A stretch of DNA of 64,000 bases from Rhizomys pruinosus (GCA_009823505.1 VZQC01006583.1:1443194-1507193), one strand, 5' to 3'. Shown: positions 52,980-63,570, numbered from the stretch's first letter. Translations and numbers: made by a program. The notes: generated from the letters alone by a model not told the origin.

Positions 52980-53285
52980 CAGCCCAAGATTACCATTCTG
53001 AGGAAAGATGTAAAAAATCCAGTGTACCGATAAAACCATGTGATGTTTTATCTCAGTGTCAGGCAATTATTTAATCACCATTTCCCCTGGGAGTCATGTT
53101 TAACTCATCTTAACAACTGAAACTGTACTTAACATCACATTGTCCCTTAAAGTCTCAGTCATTGCTCTCTTTTCTCTCATATTAACGTGATAGTGAAAGA
53201 GACTGCTTCTCCCAGAACGATAATGAGGCAATTGAAAAAGAAATGAGATGCACAATTTGTAAAAATCTCCCAGTAACAATAGTAC
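52980..53285. promoter_or_regulatory. Candidate conserved noncoding block
   Basis: Repeat-free, with GGCAATTATTTAATCACC, ATTAACGTGATAG and GATAATGAGGCAATTG. Ends at the LTR insertion at 53300. Function is inference. Confidence 0.3.
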
Positions 53286-53299
53286 TAAGATTAGGATGG

Positions 53300-53708
53300 T
53301 GTTCTAGTTTGCCTTCAATTGCTGTAATGAATGCTCTAACCAACACCAACTCGGAGTAAGAAAGGGTTTATTTGGCTTACATCTCCCAGGTCACAGTTCA
53401 TCACTGAGGGAGGCCAAGGTAGGAACTCAGGACAGGAACCTGGAGGCAGGAGCTGAAGCACAGGCCATGGAGGAACGCTGCTCACTGGCTTGCTCCCCTG
53501 GCCCGTGCTTAGTCTGTTCTCTTATATAATACAGAACAACCTGCTCAGGGGTGGCACCACCCACAGTGGGCTGGACCCTCTAACACCACTCAAGACTCAA
53601 GAAGATACCCCACAGACATGGCCGTAGGCCAGTCCAATGGAGGAAATTCCCCAGTTGAGGCCCCCTCTACTAAGATATGTCAAGTTGACACTAAAGCTAT
53701 CCAGCACA
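53300..53708 (-). mobile_element. Complete MaLR-like solo LTR
   Basis: TGTTCTAGTTTGCC at left and GATATGTCAAGTTGACACTAAAGC...CCAGCACA at right. Reverse TATA box at CTTATATAATAC (53521). GGTTTATTTGGC holds the poly(A) region. Left flank GATGG (53295-53299) and right flank GATGA (53709-53713) are the 5-bp duplication with one change. The best-preserved copy of the family here. Confidence 0.9.
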
Positions 53709-53764
53709 GATGACTTAAAAGAAAAGAGGTATTATTGGAACTTAGAACAGTGTAAAATACTAAA

Positions 53765-53915
53765 AGCTACATGCCAGGGTTGATGGTATGTATGCCTGTC
53801 ATCAGAGGACTCAGGAGGTTAAGAGGCAGGAAGATCTTGGGTTCAAGGTCACACTTGAATACACTCTGAGACTGGGCTACATGAGACCCTCTGTCAAGAA
53901 ATCATAAATAAATAT
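53765..53915 (+). mobile_element. B1 SINE, diverged
   Basis: GCTACATGCCAGGGTTGATGGTATG...CTCAGGAGGTTAAGAGGCAGGAAGATC...GAGACTGGGCTACATGAGACCC...AAATAAATA tail. Confidence 0.8.
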
Positions 53916-54119
53916 CTACAAAAATTAGAATATAGAGAAGGGTCTTATTCTGATAATAATTGTTCACTGCTTTCTTGTCTAAGACTTTATAAATTAGTCT
54001 CAGAAAACTCAAGCTAATGCTGGGTTCTACTATGTTCTTGGAACAGGAGCTCCAGGCCTTTAGCACCCAGAGCAGGAAGGAAACCCCAACGCAGCCCACG
54101 AAAGACAGCATTTTAAATA

Positions 54120-54490
54120 GGAAGGAAATCGTTTTATTGGGTAAGACAAATGTACATATAATTAATGTGTCTCCAAATTAACTATATCAAATTTGTCAAG
54201 GATAATGAGGAGATCAACTTACCCCCACACACTTCGGAGATAGAAGGATACTCAAATCTTAGGCATAGAAGGATATTCAAATAGTCTTAGGCACAGAGCT
54301 GAGAAGTACATTTCATCACATCACCAAGGACATTAAGAAGATAATGTCAAGGGCTCACCAAGACTTCCATCTTACCAGCCCACTTACCTTAAAGTTCACA
54401 TGGCCTCATTCTAGGGTAGGAAGAAGGAAGTATCCAGTCCTGATTCCTAGCCTGGTGTTCGAACCACCAAATATAGAACCAAGGTAGTTC
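54120..54490. other. Gene-free interval, nothing recognised
   Basis: A short duplicated phrase ATAGAAGGATA(C/T)TCAAAT appears at about 54241 and 54266. No element named. Confidence 0.4.
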
Positions 54491-54524
54491 AGGCTGAAGA
54501 GAGGTTGGAAGCCAGGTTTACTGG

Positions 54525-54622
54525 CAGTCGAGAGTTGTCTGTCATGGGTTCTGGGAACTGAACTTAGGTCCTCAGGAGGAGCAATAAGAACTCTGAGCTG
54601 CTGAACTATCTCTCCACAGCCT
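54525..54622 (-). mobile_element. B2 fragment, old
   Basis: GTTCTGGGAACTGAACTTAGGTCCTCAGG...GAACTCTGAGCTGCTGAACTATCTCTCCACAGCC: the B2 head in reverse. Confidence 0.7.
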
Positions 54623-54924
54623 CTTCTTTGTAGCAGGAGATTAATCTAATTAAGGTTTTCTGGAAATTGCCACCTATTGAGTATGTAGAGGGGCAAAGAT
54701 ATGTTTGGTTCTTTTCTTTGATTTACCAGTTTTCAAACTATTATACTTTGTCTCCCATCATCTGCCAATGCTGATCAATATATTTTTCTTATGTTTTGTT
54801 TGATTGTATCACGAGCTTATACATTTATGTGCATCGGGTTTTTCTGCTTTGCTTTGTTTTCTGATCCTTTGACGTTATATTACAAAGGAGTGCCTCTGAC
54901 AACTTCTTTCGCTTCTTTTTCTAA

Positions 54925-55150
54925 TTTTAGTCTTAATTGTATGTGTATGGGTGTATTCCCTGCACATGTAAGTGCACAGCCCACATAAGGTGTGTTGTGC
55001 AATTCTGGCGGAGGTGAGAAGAAGGTTTCTGATCCCCTGGAACTGGTGTTACAGACATTGGCTGTCCACCATGTGGGTGCTAGGAATCAAACCCAAGTCC
55101 TCTGCAAGGGCAGTCAGTACTCTAAACTGCTGAGCCATCTCTCCAGCCCC
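54925..55150 (-). mobile_element. B2 SINE
   Basis: TTAATTGTATGTGTATGGGTG, GGTGTGTTGTGCAATTC, GGAACTGGTGTTACAGACATTGG, AAACTGCTGAGCCATCTCTCCAGCCCC. No internal duplication. Confidence 0.88.
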
Positions 55151-55415
55151 ATGATAACCATTTTAATATGAACAAGACAATAACTAAGCCAAAGCTAAAT
55201 ATGCTAAGTAGCTATTGCATGGCTGATGATGATTCTAATGGCTTAATTTCACCACTATCGGGTGGAAAATAGAAGAAAATGAACAATTAGCAGAATTAAA
55301 AGAATAGGAAATTCTGATGAAAAAAGCCAAGAGGTCAACAGAGAAAATATACAATAAGAAAGTTAAAAGACAAAGCGACATTTAATATACCTTTGTCTTA
55401 TTTTGTTTTGAATAA
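55150..55415. other. A-rich unassigned stretch
   Basis: A-rich on the plus strand and resembling LINE-type coding composition, but no segment is identified. Confidence 0.3.
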
Positions 55416-55417
55416 TT

Positions 55418-56348
55418 TGTGAGAAAGAGAGAAACAAGGGGCAGAATGTAAAGGAGGCCCACACTGATCTCCACCCTGTTGAGCCCCAATGTTATTCTGC
55501 TGTTATTACTAACCCTAGGGACCATGTAAACTGAATAAGTTAGTCGCCTCTATGAGAGAAAGACTGGGGGCAACTCAGCTGATGACCTTAAGAACACATC
55601 ATACCCTACTTGATCCACACTGCTTAAACGGCCAATATAATAATGTAGACCAGGACACTTCTGTCTAAGCTAGACAGGAGAGACCAAAATTGGCCTCGCA
55701 AGTAACAAGAGAAATGGGGGAATGAAGGGCAACGAGTTAAAAACCTGTTTTGCTGACCATGCCAAAGTCTCCATCCTAGACAAAGGGGAGAATTGCCACC
55801 TACCATAAAAGTTCTGCAGGAAGACTGTGTAAGGATCTGGCTTTGAGATAACTGTTACAGGGACCAGATAAGCATGTTCCCACAAGCTGCAGGAAGACTG
55901 TGTAAGGATCAGGATAGACTTTTTTTTTTTTAAATAACTGTTGCAGGTGGTCAATGCAAAGACTAGATAAGCATGTTCTCACAACCCAACAGTCCCAGGA
56001 ACTATATTTTTGACAACCCAACAATCCCAGGAAATATACCATGAATCCTGTCCCCCTTCACCCCCCCCACCCTCAGGGCTCTTACAAGCCCGCCAAACCC
56101 ACAGCCAACCCCCAAGTGCGCTTTTGCTGAGTTATACAAGCCCACCAATCCTGTAATGCCAAGGCTTGGAAACCCCCCTGCTTACAATCTTTCCCTTTAA
56201 AATGAGGCCTGTATGGAGCCTCAGGGCTCTCCCCAGCTCTGCTGTGACAGGTATGGGACCAGCCCTGACTTAAGCCAGCTGATAAAAAAGATTCTCTGCC
56301 CTTGCATCAGTGTCTGTCTCCTGGTGGCCTGTGAGGGTCTTGGATTCA
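55418..56348 (+). mobile_element. Gammaretrovirus-type (ERV1-like) solo LTR
   Basis: Layout of a gammaretroviral-type LTR: long U3 with tandem repeats (55814-55886 and 55887-55985, then a 32-bp pair at 55981 and 56013), a TTTAAAATGAGG promoter-like site at about 56199, a GATAAAAAAG poly(A)-like site at about 56280, then GTCTGTCTCCTGGTG in U5 and an end near GGATTCA. No gag, pol or env follows, so it is a solo LTR. Boundaries are estimates. Confidence 0.65.
55814..56040 (+). repeat. Tandem U3 repeats in the ERV1-like LTR
   Basis: CTGCAGGAAGACTGTGTAAGG begins both 55814 and 55887, and each copy ends near AGATAAGCATGTTC(C/T)CACAA. The second copy has a T-run insertion. A shorter 32-bp repeat (ACAACCCAACAGTCCCAGG / ACAACCCAACAATCCCAGG) follows at 55981 and 56013. 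Confidence 0.92.
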
Positions 56349-56359
56349 GGGCATAATGA

Positions 56360-57235
56360 GGAAAAACTGAAAGAAATTCTGAAAAGGGAAGAAATTGCCA
56401 CTCTCATTACTAAAGTGAGATAATAACAATTACAAGTAAAGACATTTGCTATAGATGCTCAGAGATGTTTAGAAATAATATAGGTCATAACCAGGTGACC
56501 TGGGACAAATGGGTGAAACAGTAAGCATCAGCTCTACTGCAGAACAAAGAGATGGTTTCCAGACACCACTGCAGTTAGGAGAACATGCCCAACACACTGT
56601 TAGGCCCACCATTTCTGCCTACCCATCCACAGTCACAGCCTCTAAACATTGTGATCCCAGGATCCAGCCATACACATGGCCTTGGTGGTTGTCCTTACAA
56701 TTACACGTTCATGTTTGTTGCTGTAATTCCTAGCTGTCTTCCCTTTGACTTTAATCCATGGCATTGGGAAGGTGTGTGGATTCTGATGTGATTCTGTCAC
56801 AGCTCAAAGCTTGCTTGGTGTGGGATGCATGTTCCCACGGTTCCCACCGCAGGAGCCACCTAACACCATGCCTTGCCCTGCCGATGGACTGTATCACCAA
56901 GAACTGGAAGCCCAAACCAGCCCTTCCGCCTTTCAGTTTCTCTATCCTCCAATGGTGAGGAAAGTTTCTAATATGCTATGCCATCTGCTAGGAAGTTTGG
57001 ATTTTCTTTTACTTTTGATTTGAAAAGTAAGGAATGATTTGCAAGCACATTATAAAACATTCGAGGCAGTTGGGTACATTTTCCTTTGAGATTACAATGA
57101 TAAGTGTAGACCTTTCTCAGACAAATTTGAATACAAATAGCAAGCGTTCACAGTTACCTTTAGGGTGTTCCTGGGATCCTGGGAGGTTGGACAGAGATTC
57201 TCACATAGCAACAATTGTTATAGAGTTGTGAACCG
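56360..57235. other. Gene-free interval, nothing recognised
   Basis: Overlapping plus frames of 66-74 residues have no recognisable domain. Confidence 0.4.
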
Positions 57236-57239
57236 GGGA

Positions 57240-57495
57240 GCATGAGTGTGTAAGTGTGAGTGTATGTGGCTGTGTATATGACAGAGTAAATCTAATTTCT
57301 CACACCATGACTTTTTTCCTTCATTTTATGTATTTATGTTTGTCCATGAGTGTGTGTGGTATATACATACGGAGTATTTGTACATGTGTGTGCATGCAGG
57401 TGTACATACCTCTCTCTGTACCTACAGAGAGCCTGCAGGAGGATGTCAGGTGCCTTGTTCTGTCACTCTCCACTTTATTTCCTTGAGACAGGGTG
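57240..57495 (-). mobile_element. B3/B4-type SINE, outer layer of nest
   Basis: GT-rich tail, GGAGGATGTCAGGTGCCTTGTTCTGTCACTCTCC, TTCCTTGAGACAGGGTG, where an LTR cuts it. The right half resumes at 58134 as TCTCACTGAACCTGGAG. Confidence 0.78.
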
Positions 57496-58128
57496 TGCTG
57501 ATTATGTTTTGTACCCTTGACTCAAGCTGGAGTCACCAGGGAAGAAGGGTTCTCTGCTGAGTAATTTCCTCCTTGATAAGACTGGCCTGGGGCCAGTGTT
57601 CATGAGGCATTTTCTGAGTTGTTAACTGACACAGGAGAGCCCGGCCCTGGGCTGGTGGTAGTTGAGCAAGCCAGGAGAAGCAAGTGAGGAATCAGCAGCC
57701 TTCCGTTGTTTCTGCTTCAGTTCCTGCTCTAGGTTCCTGCCTTGAGTTCAGGGCTTGATGGTATAAGATGTAAAATTCGTTAACCCCTTTCTTCTTAATT
57801 TTATGTATTTTTTAAATTTTATTTATTTATTTATTTATTTGTATGTGTGTGAGTGTACCGTCTGCATATAGGTTTGTGCATCCATGTTATGCAATGCCGA
57901 GGAGGTCAGAAGAGGGTGTTGGATTCCCCTGGAACTGGAGTTCTCCTGGAATTGGAGTTACAGATGGTTCTTAGCTGCCATGTGGGTGCTGGGGCTTGAA
58001 CCCCGGTCCTCTGTAAGAGCAGTCGGTGCTCTTAACCGCTAGGCCATCTCTCCAGCCCAACCCCTTCCTTCTTTAAGTGAGATTTTGGTCCTGTTTATCA
58101 CAGCAATGGAGGAGTAAACTAGAATACA
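57496..58128 (+). mobile_element. MaLR-like LTR, middle layer of nest
   Basis: TGCTGATTATG...CTCAAGCTGGAGTCACC...GGTTCCTGCCTTGAG, then after the inserted B2 (57797-58058) CTTTAAGTGAGATTTTGGTCCTG...TTTATCACAGC and CTAGAATACA. TG...CA ends. Left GGGTG (57491-57495) and right GAGTG (58129-58133) are the 5-bp duplication with one change. Confidence 0.85.
57797..58058 (-). mobile_element. B2 SINE, inner layer of nest
   Basis: (TTTA)-type tail, GTACCGTCTGCATATAGG, GGAGGTCAGAAGAGGGTG, doubled GGAACTGGAGTT / GGAATTGGAGTT, CTTAACCGCTAGGCCATCTCTCCAGCCC. AACCCCTTTCTTCTT (57782-57796) and AACCCCTTCCTTCTT (58059-58073) are the target duplication, one change. Confidence 0.95.
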
Positions 58129-58139
58129 GAGTGTCTCAC

Positions 58140-58554
58140 TGAACCTGGAGACAACATGGCACCAGCACAGAACTCGGCAGACCTCTCAGTGGAAAGACAT
58201 AGCAGTCCTGGGAAGGCCGGCTGCCCCTGGATCCTGCTGTACCTTGACTGCTCAGGCCTGCGGAACAGAAGATTCCCTTATTGCTTTAAACACACAGGGG
58301 TCTGGGTGTTGTCTGATTTTAAAGGAAAAGATGCCCAGGTCAGTTATCTCTAGCATGGAGATTCGGCAGACTGTCTTTTAGAAAGTCATATCTGCTTCCC
58401 AAAGGCCAATGGACTTGGTTTTATTGTCTTCCAGGCTTGCAGATATCACAGGATCATTCTGCTTCCCCTTCTTCGAGCTGCGCATTCCCTGTCCAGAGTT
58501 TCTTATAAATTTAGAACACATATCTCATTCCTAAACCTTTTTATCCATTAAATA

Positions 58555-58555
<1 letters not shown>
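58140..58555. other. Gene-free interval, nothing recognised
   Basis: After the SINE fragment at 58134-58155 there is no element or gene that I can support. Confidence 0.4.

Positions 58556-58556
<1 letters not shown>

Positions 58557-58614
<58 letters not shown>
58557..58614. repeat. (TG)29 microsatellite
   Basis: A perfect 58-bp TG run, the longest pure dinucleotide run in the window. Confidence 0.98.
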
Positions 58615-58615
<1 letters not shown>

Positions 58616-58639
58616 TTTTGCTTACGTTTTCTTTTTTCA

Positions 58640-58722
58640 AACTTGAGTTATGGAGGATTGGACCCAGGTCCCCATGCTTATATGGCAATCACTGTATTCA
58701 CTGAGTCATCTCCCCAGCCTCC
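58640..58722 (-). mobile_element. tRNA-like SINE fragment
   Basis: GGAGGATTGGACCCAGGTCCCCATGCTTATATGGCAATCACTG...CTGAGTCATCTCCCCAGCC: a reversed SINE head. Confidence 0.65.
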
Positions 58723-58764
58723 CACAAACAGTTTAATTTGAGCATCAAAACAACTGTTTTTCCT

Positions 58765-58905
58765 AGGTCTAGTGGCACCCATCTTTAATCCCAGCCCTCA
58801 GGAAGCAGGGGTAGGCAGATCTCTACGTAGGTAGTGACTTGCAGGTGGGGTGGGGCTAGGGAGAATATGTCAAAGACAAACAGACAAAACCAACTATTTT
58901 TGTTG
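58765..58905 (+). mobile_element. B1 SINE, old
   Basis: CTAGGTCTAGTGGCACCCATCTTTAATCCCAGCCCTCAGGAAGC...GTAGGCAGATCTCTACG then a short A-rich end. The middle is diverged. Confidence 0.7.
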
Positions 58906-58909
58906 TTCT

Positions 58910-59945
58910 GTGTAATTGTTAGAATTAAAATTTAATCATCTTTCAAGGCCTGTTTTTGGCCTTTTCCTTTTATATAACTCTGAACAGAACCCTTGATGGG
59001 GGAGTGATTAATACATTCCATTTGTTCAGAAGGGCACAGGCCCACGTATCCCAGAGCAACCTGGAGACAGTTGACAAGCTGGCTCCCTTCAGTTTTCGTT
59101 GAATAGGAACAGCTGCTGAGTCTCATAAACATGGAGGCAAGACATGAGACACCTCAGAAAGGGACTGTCCTCAAGCAGGAAGTATGCACTCCGAGATCCT
59201 TGAGAAATAGCCTTCGAACACAATAAAGCTGGTGAGTTCTGAAAAGAGACACTGAGCTCATAGAAGGGACTTGGCCACTGCCAGGAAGGGACGGCCACAA
59301 GTCCAGCTTTCAAGCCTCTCCTTCTTTCTGACTCACAGCCAACTTCACACATGGCCATGATGAACTAGCAAAGGAATCCTTCAGCTCCTGCTGTCCTAAG
59401 TGGGACTGGAGAAAGGAAGTAATTCTAACTTTGTATTATGTGACAATGTTATCTATGGAAACATGATACACGTGTCTAACCACCCTAGGCACGAAATCTA
59501 GGAAAGACCTAAAAAAAGACTGTATCAAAGTCTGACTCACTCGACGAACCAGAGAGTACTAAGTGGATCACGGGGATTACATTACTTATGGGAGCTATTG
59601 TGCCACGGAAAAGTCCACTCCAAATTGGGCTTCACTGGAACACTACTTGCAGACAGCCCTACAGGCCCTAGAAATCTACCTGCAGTTGGATTGGTCAGAG
59701 TCGCCTCCTACTGCAGTTTTTTACTTCTTTATAAGCTGGGGAGTGGTCTTTGAGAATCTTCCTAACTTCTGTTTCCCCAAACAGGGGACCTGCTCTCCCT
59801 TCAGGAGGGGATGTTTCAGTTTGGCTGTAACTGCTGTACCACACAGTGGGTTCCAAGAAAATGATCTCCATTCTTCCTAACGCCTTAGGAAATCTGCACA
59901 AGACAAGATTTTAGGAGCCCATGGGATTCTATAAGAGTCAAGTTG
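58910..59945. other. Gene-free interval, partly LTR-like
   Basis: A pair of opposed frames near 59563-59901 have no signature. 59570-59620 (GATCACGGGGATTACATTACTTATGGGAGC) recalls phrases common in rodent LTR-type repeats, but I do not call a family. Confidence 0.3.
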
Positions 59946-59954
59946 CCTCATTTA

Positions 59955-60021
59955 CTATATAATACTATATAATATATATATATTATAATATATACAAACA
60001 TATATATATACAAATATATCT

Positions 60022-60057
<36 letters not shown>
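59955..60057. repeat. AT-rich (TA)n tract
   Basis: TATATA runs with short interruptions, ending with about 13 perfect TA units (60029-60054). Confidence 0.95.
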
Positions 60058-60059
<2 letters not shown>

Positions 60060-60066
<7 letters not shown>

Positions 60067-61205
60067 GAATACCGTAGAAGTGGCACTGTGTGGAGTGTGT
60101 TGTGTGTGTTGTAAAGGCAGACGGTGTGGAGGTGGCTGGGAAGGAGATGGTGCTGGCATTCAGGAAGTGTACAGACTCTGAGGAAGTTCCCAAGGCATAT
60201 GTTTTCTGGTGTTAAGTAACAATAAATGTGGTGCTGAGCTTTAACTTACCCTCTCTAGTGAAGTTATGGGGAACTCTCTTTGCCCCAAGAACCTGGAAGA
60301 CCTGAAGTGTTTGGAAAATATTTATGCCTGCATGAAGGGTTGAGACTAAGCTGTGACTTTACTTCCTGGAGCTGCTTTATTATTCTCAGACACTATCCAT
60401 CCTTTAAACTTCATCCCAACTCTGCACCTGTCTACAAAGTTTTCTTTAAGTCTCCCCCCACAGACATTTTCCTTTCTGTGAGCTCTTGAAACACATTATT
60501 GGAACAATTTTGAGTGTTTAATCACATAGTTACTTAATTGCTATGTTAAGGCTTTGGCCCCAGTTAAACTGAGCCTTAAGATGTGAACATCTTATATATT
60601 CCCACTTTCCTGATGTCCTAGCGCATTGAGATTTAAGAGATCCACCCATTTCAAAAGGGCAGAGGAATGAATGCTGCTTTCTTATAGTTTCCACAACCAA
60701 CCAAGTCTATTTGGGATTAGTCTATCCAGGAACTGCTTCTTAAGGAACATTTGTGAAGTACAGAATTTGGTAACAACTAGAAACAACTAGAAAGAATCAA
60801 ATAAGCCCAAATCTCAGGAGAGTCCCTCTCACAAAGCACAACACGATGCACAGAAGTATGTACTTCAAACTGACGTAAGAACAGCTGTCGAAAACAATGG
60901 CTGGCTTTCAAGGATCTTATCCCAAAATGTCAGGAGTTAACAATAGTGGGACCCCTGTTGGGGGCCTGAAAGAGTCGTCAGCCATATTGGTGAGGTTGAA
61001 TTCTGGGTCATAAATACTGCATAGTCAGGAGGCTCAGTCACTGTAAAAATAATGAACTAAGTAGCTGAGGAAGAAGTGTTAATGGTCCTTAGAAGGCCAT
61101 CAGCAAGTAGATTCTGGATATAGGAATATGTCAGATATGTGCTTGGTTTTTATGGTATTGCCCTTCAGCCATACAACTCAAAGAAGCCTTTAATATGTTT
61201 GATGT
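60060..61205. other. Gene-free interval, nothing recognised
   Basis: About 1.1 kb with no recognised repeat or gene. Confidence 0.4.
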
Positions 61206-61211
61206 CCTCAT

Positions 61212-61548
61212 CAGCTTTAAGCGTCAGTTTGACACAGCCTGGAGTTATCTGAGAGGGAAGCCCAGATCACATTGGCCTGGGGGCATGTCTGGGTGGCCTT
61301 GTCTTGGTAGTTAATTAATCTAGGGCAGGTGGTCCTGTGCTGTCTAAGAAAGGCCACTAAACATGTAAGCCAGCAGCAACAGTCCTCTGTGTTTACTGTT
61401 TGTCTCAAGTTTTTACTTAAGTTCTTGGGCTGACGTCCTTCACTGATGCACTTTGATCTGGAGGCGTAAGGCCAATAAACCATTCCCTCCCTTAAGCTGC
61501 TTGTGGTCAGAGTGTTTTATTACAGCATGAGGAATGAAACTAGAACTC
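61212..61548 (+). mobile_element. MaLR-like LTR (TGTCAACTTGACA family)
   Basis: TAAGCGTCAGTTTGACACAGCC, GGGGGCATGTCTGGGTGG, a poly(A) signal in CCAATAAACCATTCC, GTCAGAGTGTTTTATTACAGC and GAAACTAGAAC at the end. No clear target duplication. Confidence 0.72.
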
Positions 61549-61559
61549 CGTGTTATTTA

Positions 61560-62225
61560 TATCCCACCAGGAGTGCCTTCTAAGCAGGTGAGGAGCCTGC
61601 CTGCAGCATTTTCTCTTAGACAGAAGCAAGTTTTAAAGATGACAGAAGCTAACACAAATGCCCAGGACTGCCCTTACAGGGAACATCTTGAGGGACAATT
61701 TTAATTTATTGTTTTTGTACTTGGTCTTTGACAGAATTAGCACATTAACCAAAACAGAGCAGGCAAGAGACAGAGAGAGAGAGAGCGAGAGTAATACAAC
61801 AGGGTCCATTTAGACCTTGTGCAAAATGGAAGTACATCCAGAAACATGCTCACTAGGTTGTTAGGCTCTCCCCTATGCTTGTCTAGACGAGAGGCTAGAT
61901 CTCGGGCGAGTACTCAAAGACTGGTGCCTGCTGAAAAGAACCTTCCTGGTGATGCAAGAAGGTAGCTTTCCATCTCTTAAGAGACGGAAAGACATGACCA
62001 CTTCTATTACCAGAAACACTGCAGTAAGCAAAATCCTCACGGCCTTCGTCTACCCCATAGCCTTCCTACATCTCTGCAGATTATATTTCATAGTAATTCT
62101 GATACTATTCACTGGGCATTTTTATTTGTATTGAGTCAGTGCTAGAGAGTGATAAAGATTATAATTCATAGCAATTCTGATGGTGAGAGACAGCTCTAAA
62201 AATGATAATTTGTGTGATATTGATG
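61560..62225. other. Gene-free interval, nothing recognised
   Basis: A GA run at 61771-61791. Nothing else identified. Confidence 0.4.
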
Positions 62226-62342
62226 TTCATTGATCTTAACTTGGCTATTTGAGGTCCGATTCCAAAAACACGTTGGGAGGAAGATATGGGGGTATCTCAG
62301 AGTATTGGAAAAGGAGAATAGGGTTGGATATGAACAAAATAT

Positions 62343-63000
62343 GTTATGCCCAGATCACTGGGACCCCCAAAAGACCACCAGAACACGCACCTCAGATGTA
62401 AATGCAAAGAGTCTGATTCAAGTTGAGCTTGGACTGCAAACCTCCTGACAGCAGGCTGGGAGAAGCGGTCCTGAAACTGCGGCGGGCGGGGGGGGGTTGT
62501 CTTTTAAAAGGAAAAACTGCATAAGGGGAATTTTCCAGTTTTGGCATTTTATTATTGATTCATAGGGACTGAGGAAGCGTGATTTTTAGACCGATAGGCC
62601 GGAGCCACCTGGTGGCTTTGGTGGCACCATGGGGGGGTTTACTAACTGAGTACATCCTGGCGGAAGAGCAAACATGTTTAACCTTCAGTCTTTCCCTGTT
62701 AGTTATTTTCAACAAACAACCCTTGGTCTTTCCCTGTTAGCTATTGAGATATTCTGTGGTTTCTCCTGGAATCTAAGGATGGGGGGCTGTTTCTCATATG
62801 GTGTATTTCCACAAAATAGAAAANAGGTCCAGGGGAAGGGAATCTTAGCCTGGAGCAAAGGAAGGGTGCCAGGTGTTCCCTATGTAGTGAGCAGAGAGTC
62901 TGGAATGTTGCACAAACTCGTGGCCTCCCCCTCACCTGCCAGCCACCTCTGCTGCCTCCCCATGCCTAGGGGTGTGAGGCAATGCTGCTGCTTACAGCCC
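62343..63000 (-). mobile_element. Possible ERVK-like LTR, minus strand
   Basis: TGTTATGCCCAGATCACTGGGACCCCC at left would be the U5 end in reverse, followed by CAGATGTAAATGCAAAGAGTCTGATTC (poly(A) side) and a U3-like G-rich part. A run of GCGGCGGGCGGGGGGGG lies at about 62481. Right end not found. Includes the N at 62824. Confidence 0.45.
62824..62824. other. Unresolved base (N)
   Basis: The only ambiguous base in the window, after an A run (GAAAAN), so probably an assembly or polishing ambiguity in the LTR-like region. Confidence 0.99.
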
Positions 63001-63124
63001 TAATGCTCTTCTTCCTTGATTCCATTGCTCCTGTCAGGCAGAGCCTGCATTCCTGGGGCAGCCGACATATCATCCCTTGACCTCCGGCTTGTTCTGGATG
63101 CAGCTAGAGTCTCTCCCACACACT

Positions 63125-63305
63125 GCTATCAGGCTGCACCACTTGGACGTCACAGTCCCTCACAAGAAAAGTCAGGGTAGGAACCAGGAAGGAACCTGGA
63201 GACAAGAACGAAGCAGCGACTCTGGAACACGCTCACTGCCCCACTTCCTGCGCATGGCCGGCTTGGGTACCTTTCTTATACAGCTCAGGCCCACTTGTCA
63301 GGAGT
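63125..63305 (-). mobile_element. MaLR-like LTR fragment (TGTCAACTTGACA family)
   Basis: GGAACCTGGAGACAAGAACGAAGC...CTCACTGCCCCACTTCCTGCGC...CTTTCTTATACAGCTCAGGCCCAC is the middle of the LTR in reverse, including its reversed TATA box. Both ends are lost. Confidence 0.55.
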
Positions 63306-63394
63306 ACATTCTTACGAAATTCAACGATCTTACTAAATTATGTCTAGGGAGGTGAAATATTTCAACAAAATATTTTTAAATTTGTATTTATTTA

Positions 63395-63570
63395 GTGAGT
63401 GTGTCTGTGTGTCAGCAAGGAGAGGCACACTTGTGTCACAGAACATGTGTGGGGGTTGAGACAGTTGTGAGAGTCAGTCCATGACTCTGCCCCATGGGCC
63501 CCCAGATTGGAGTTCAGGTGGTCAGGACACTTGGTGATGAGTGCTTCAACCACTGAAGCATTTTGCTGGC
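63395..63570 (-). mobile_element. B3/B2-type SINE, old
   Basis: GTGTGTCTGTGTGTCAGC, GGTGGTCAGGACACTTGGTGATGAG...CAACCACTGAAGC reads as a decayed tRNA-like SINE in reverse. Confidence 0.45.

Noticed and set aside
55418..56348. Provirus with gag/pol/env
   Set aside because: Only one LTR-type region is visible, with no retroviral coding sequence on either side within the window.
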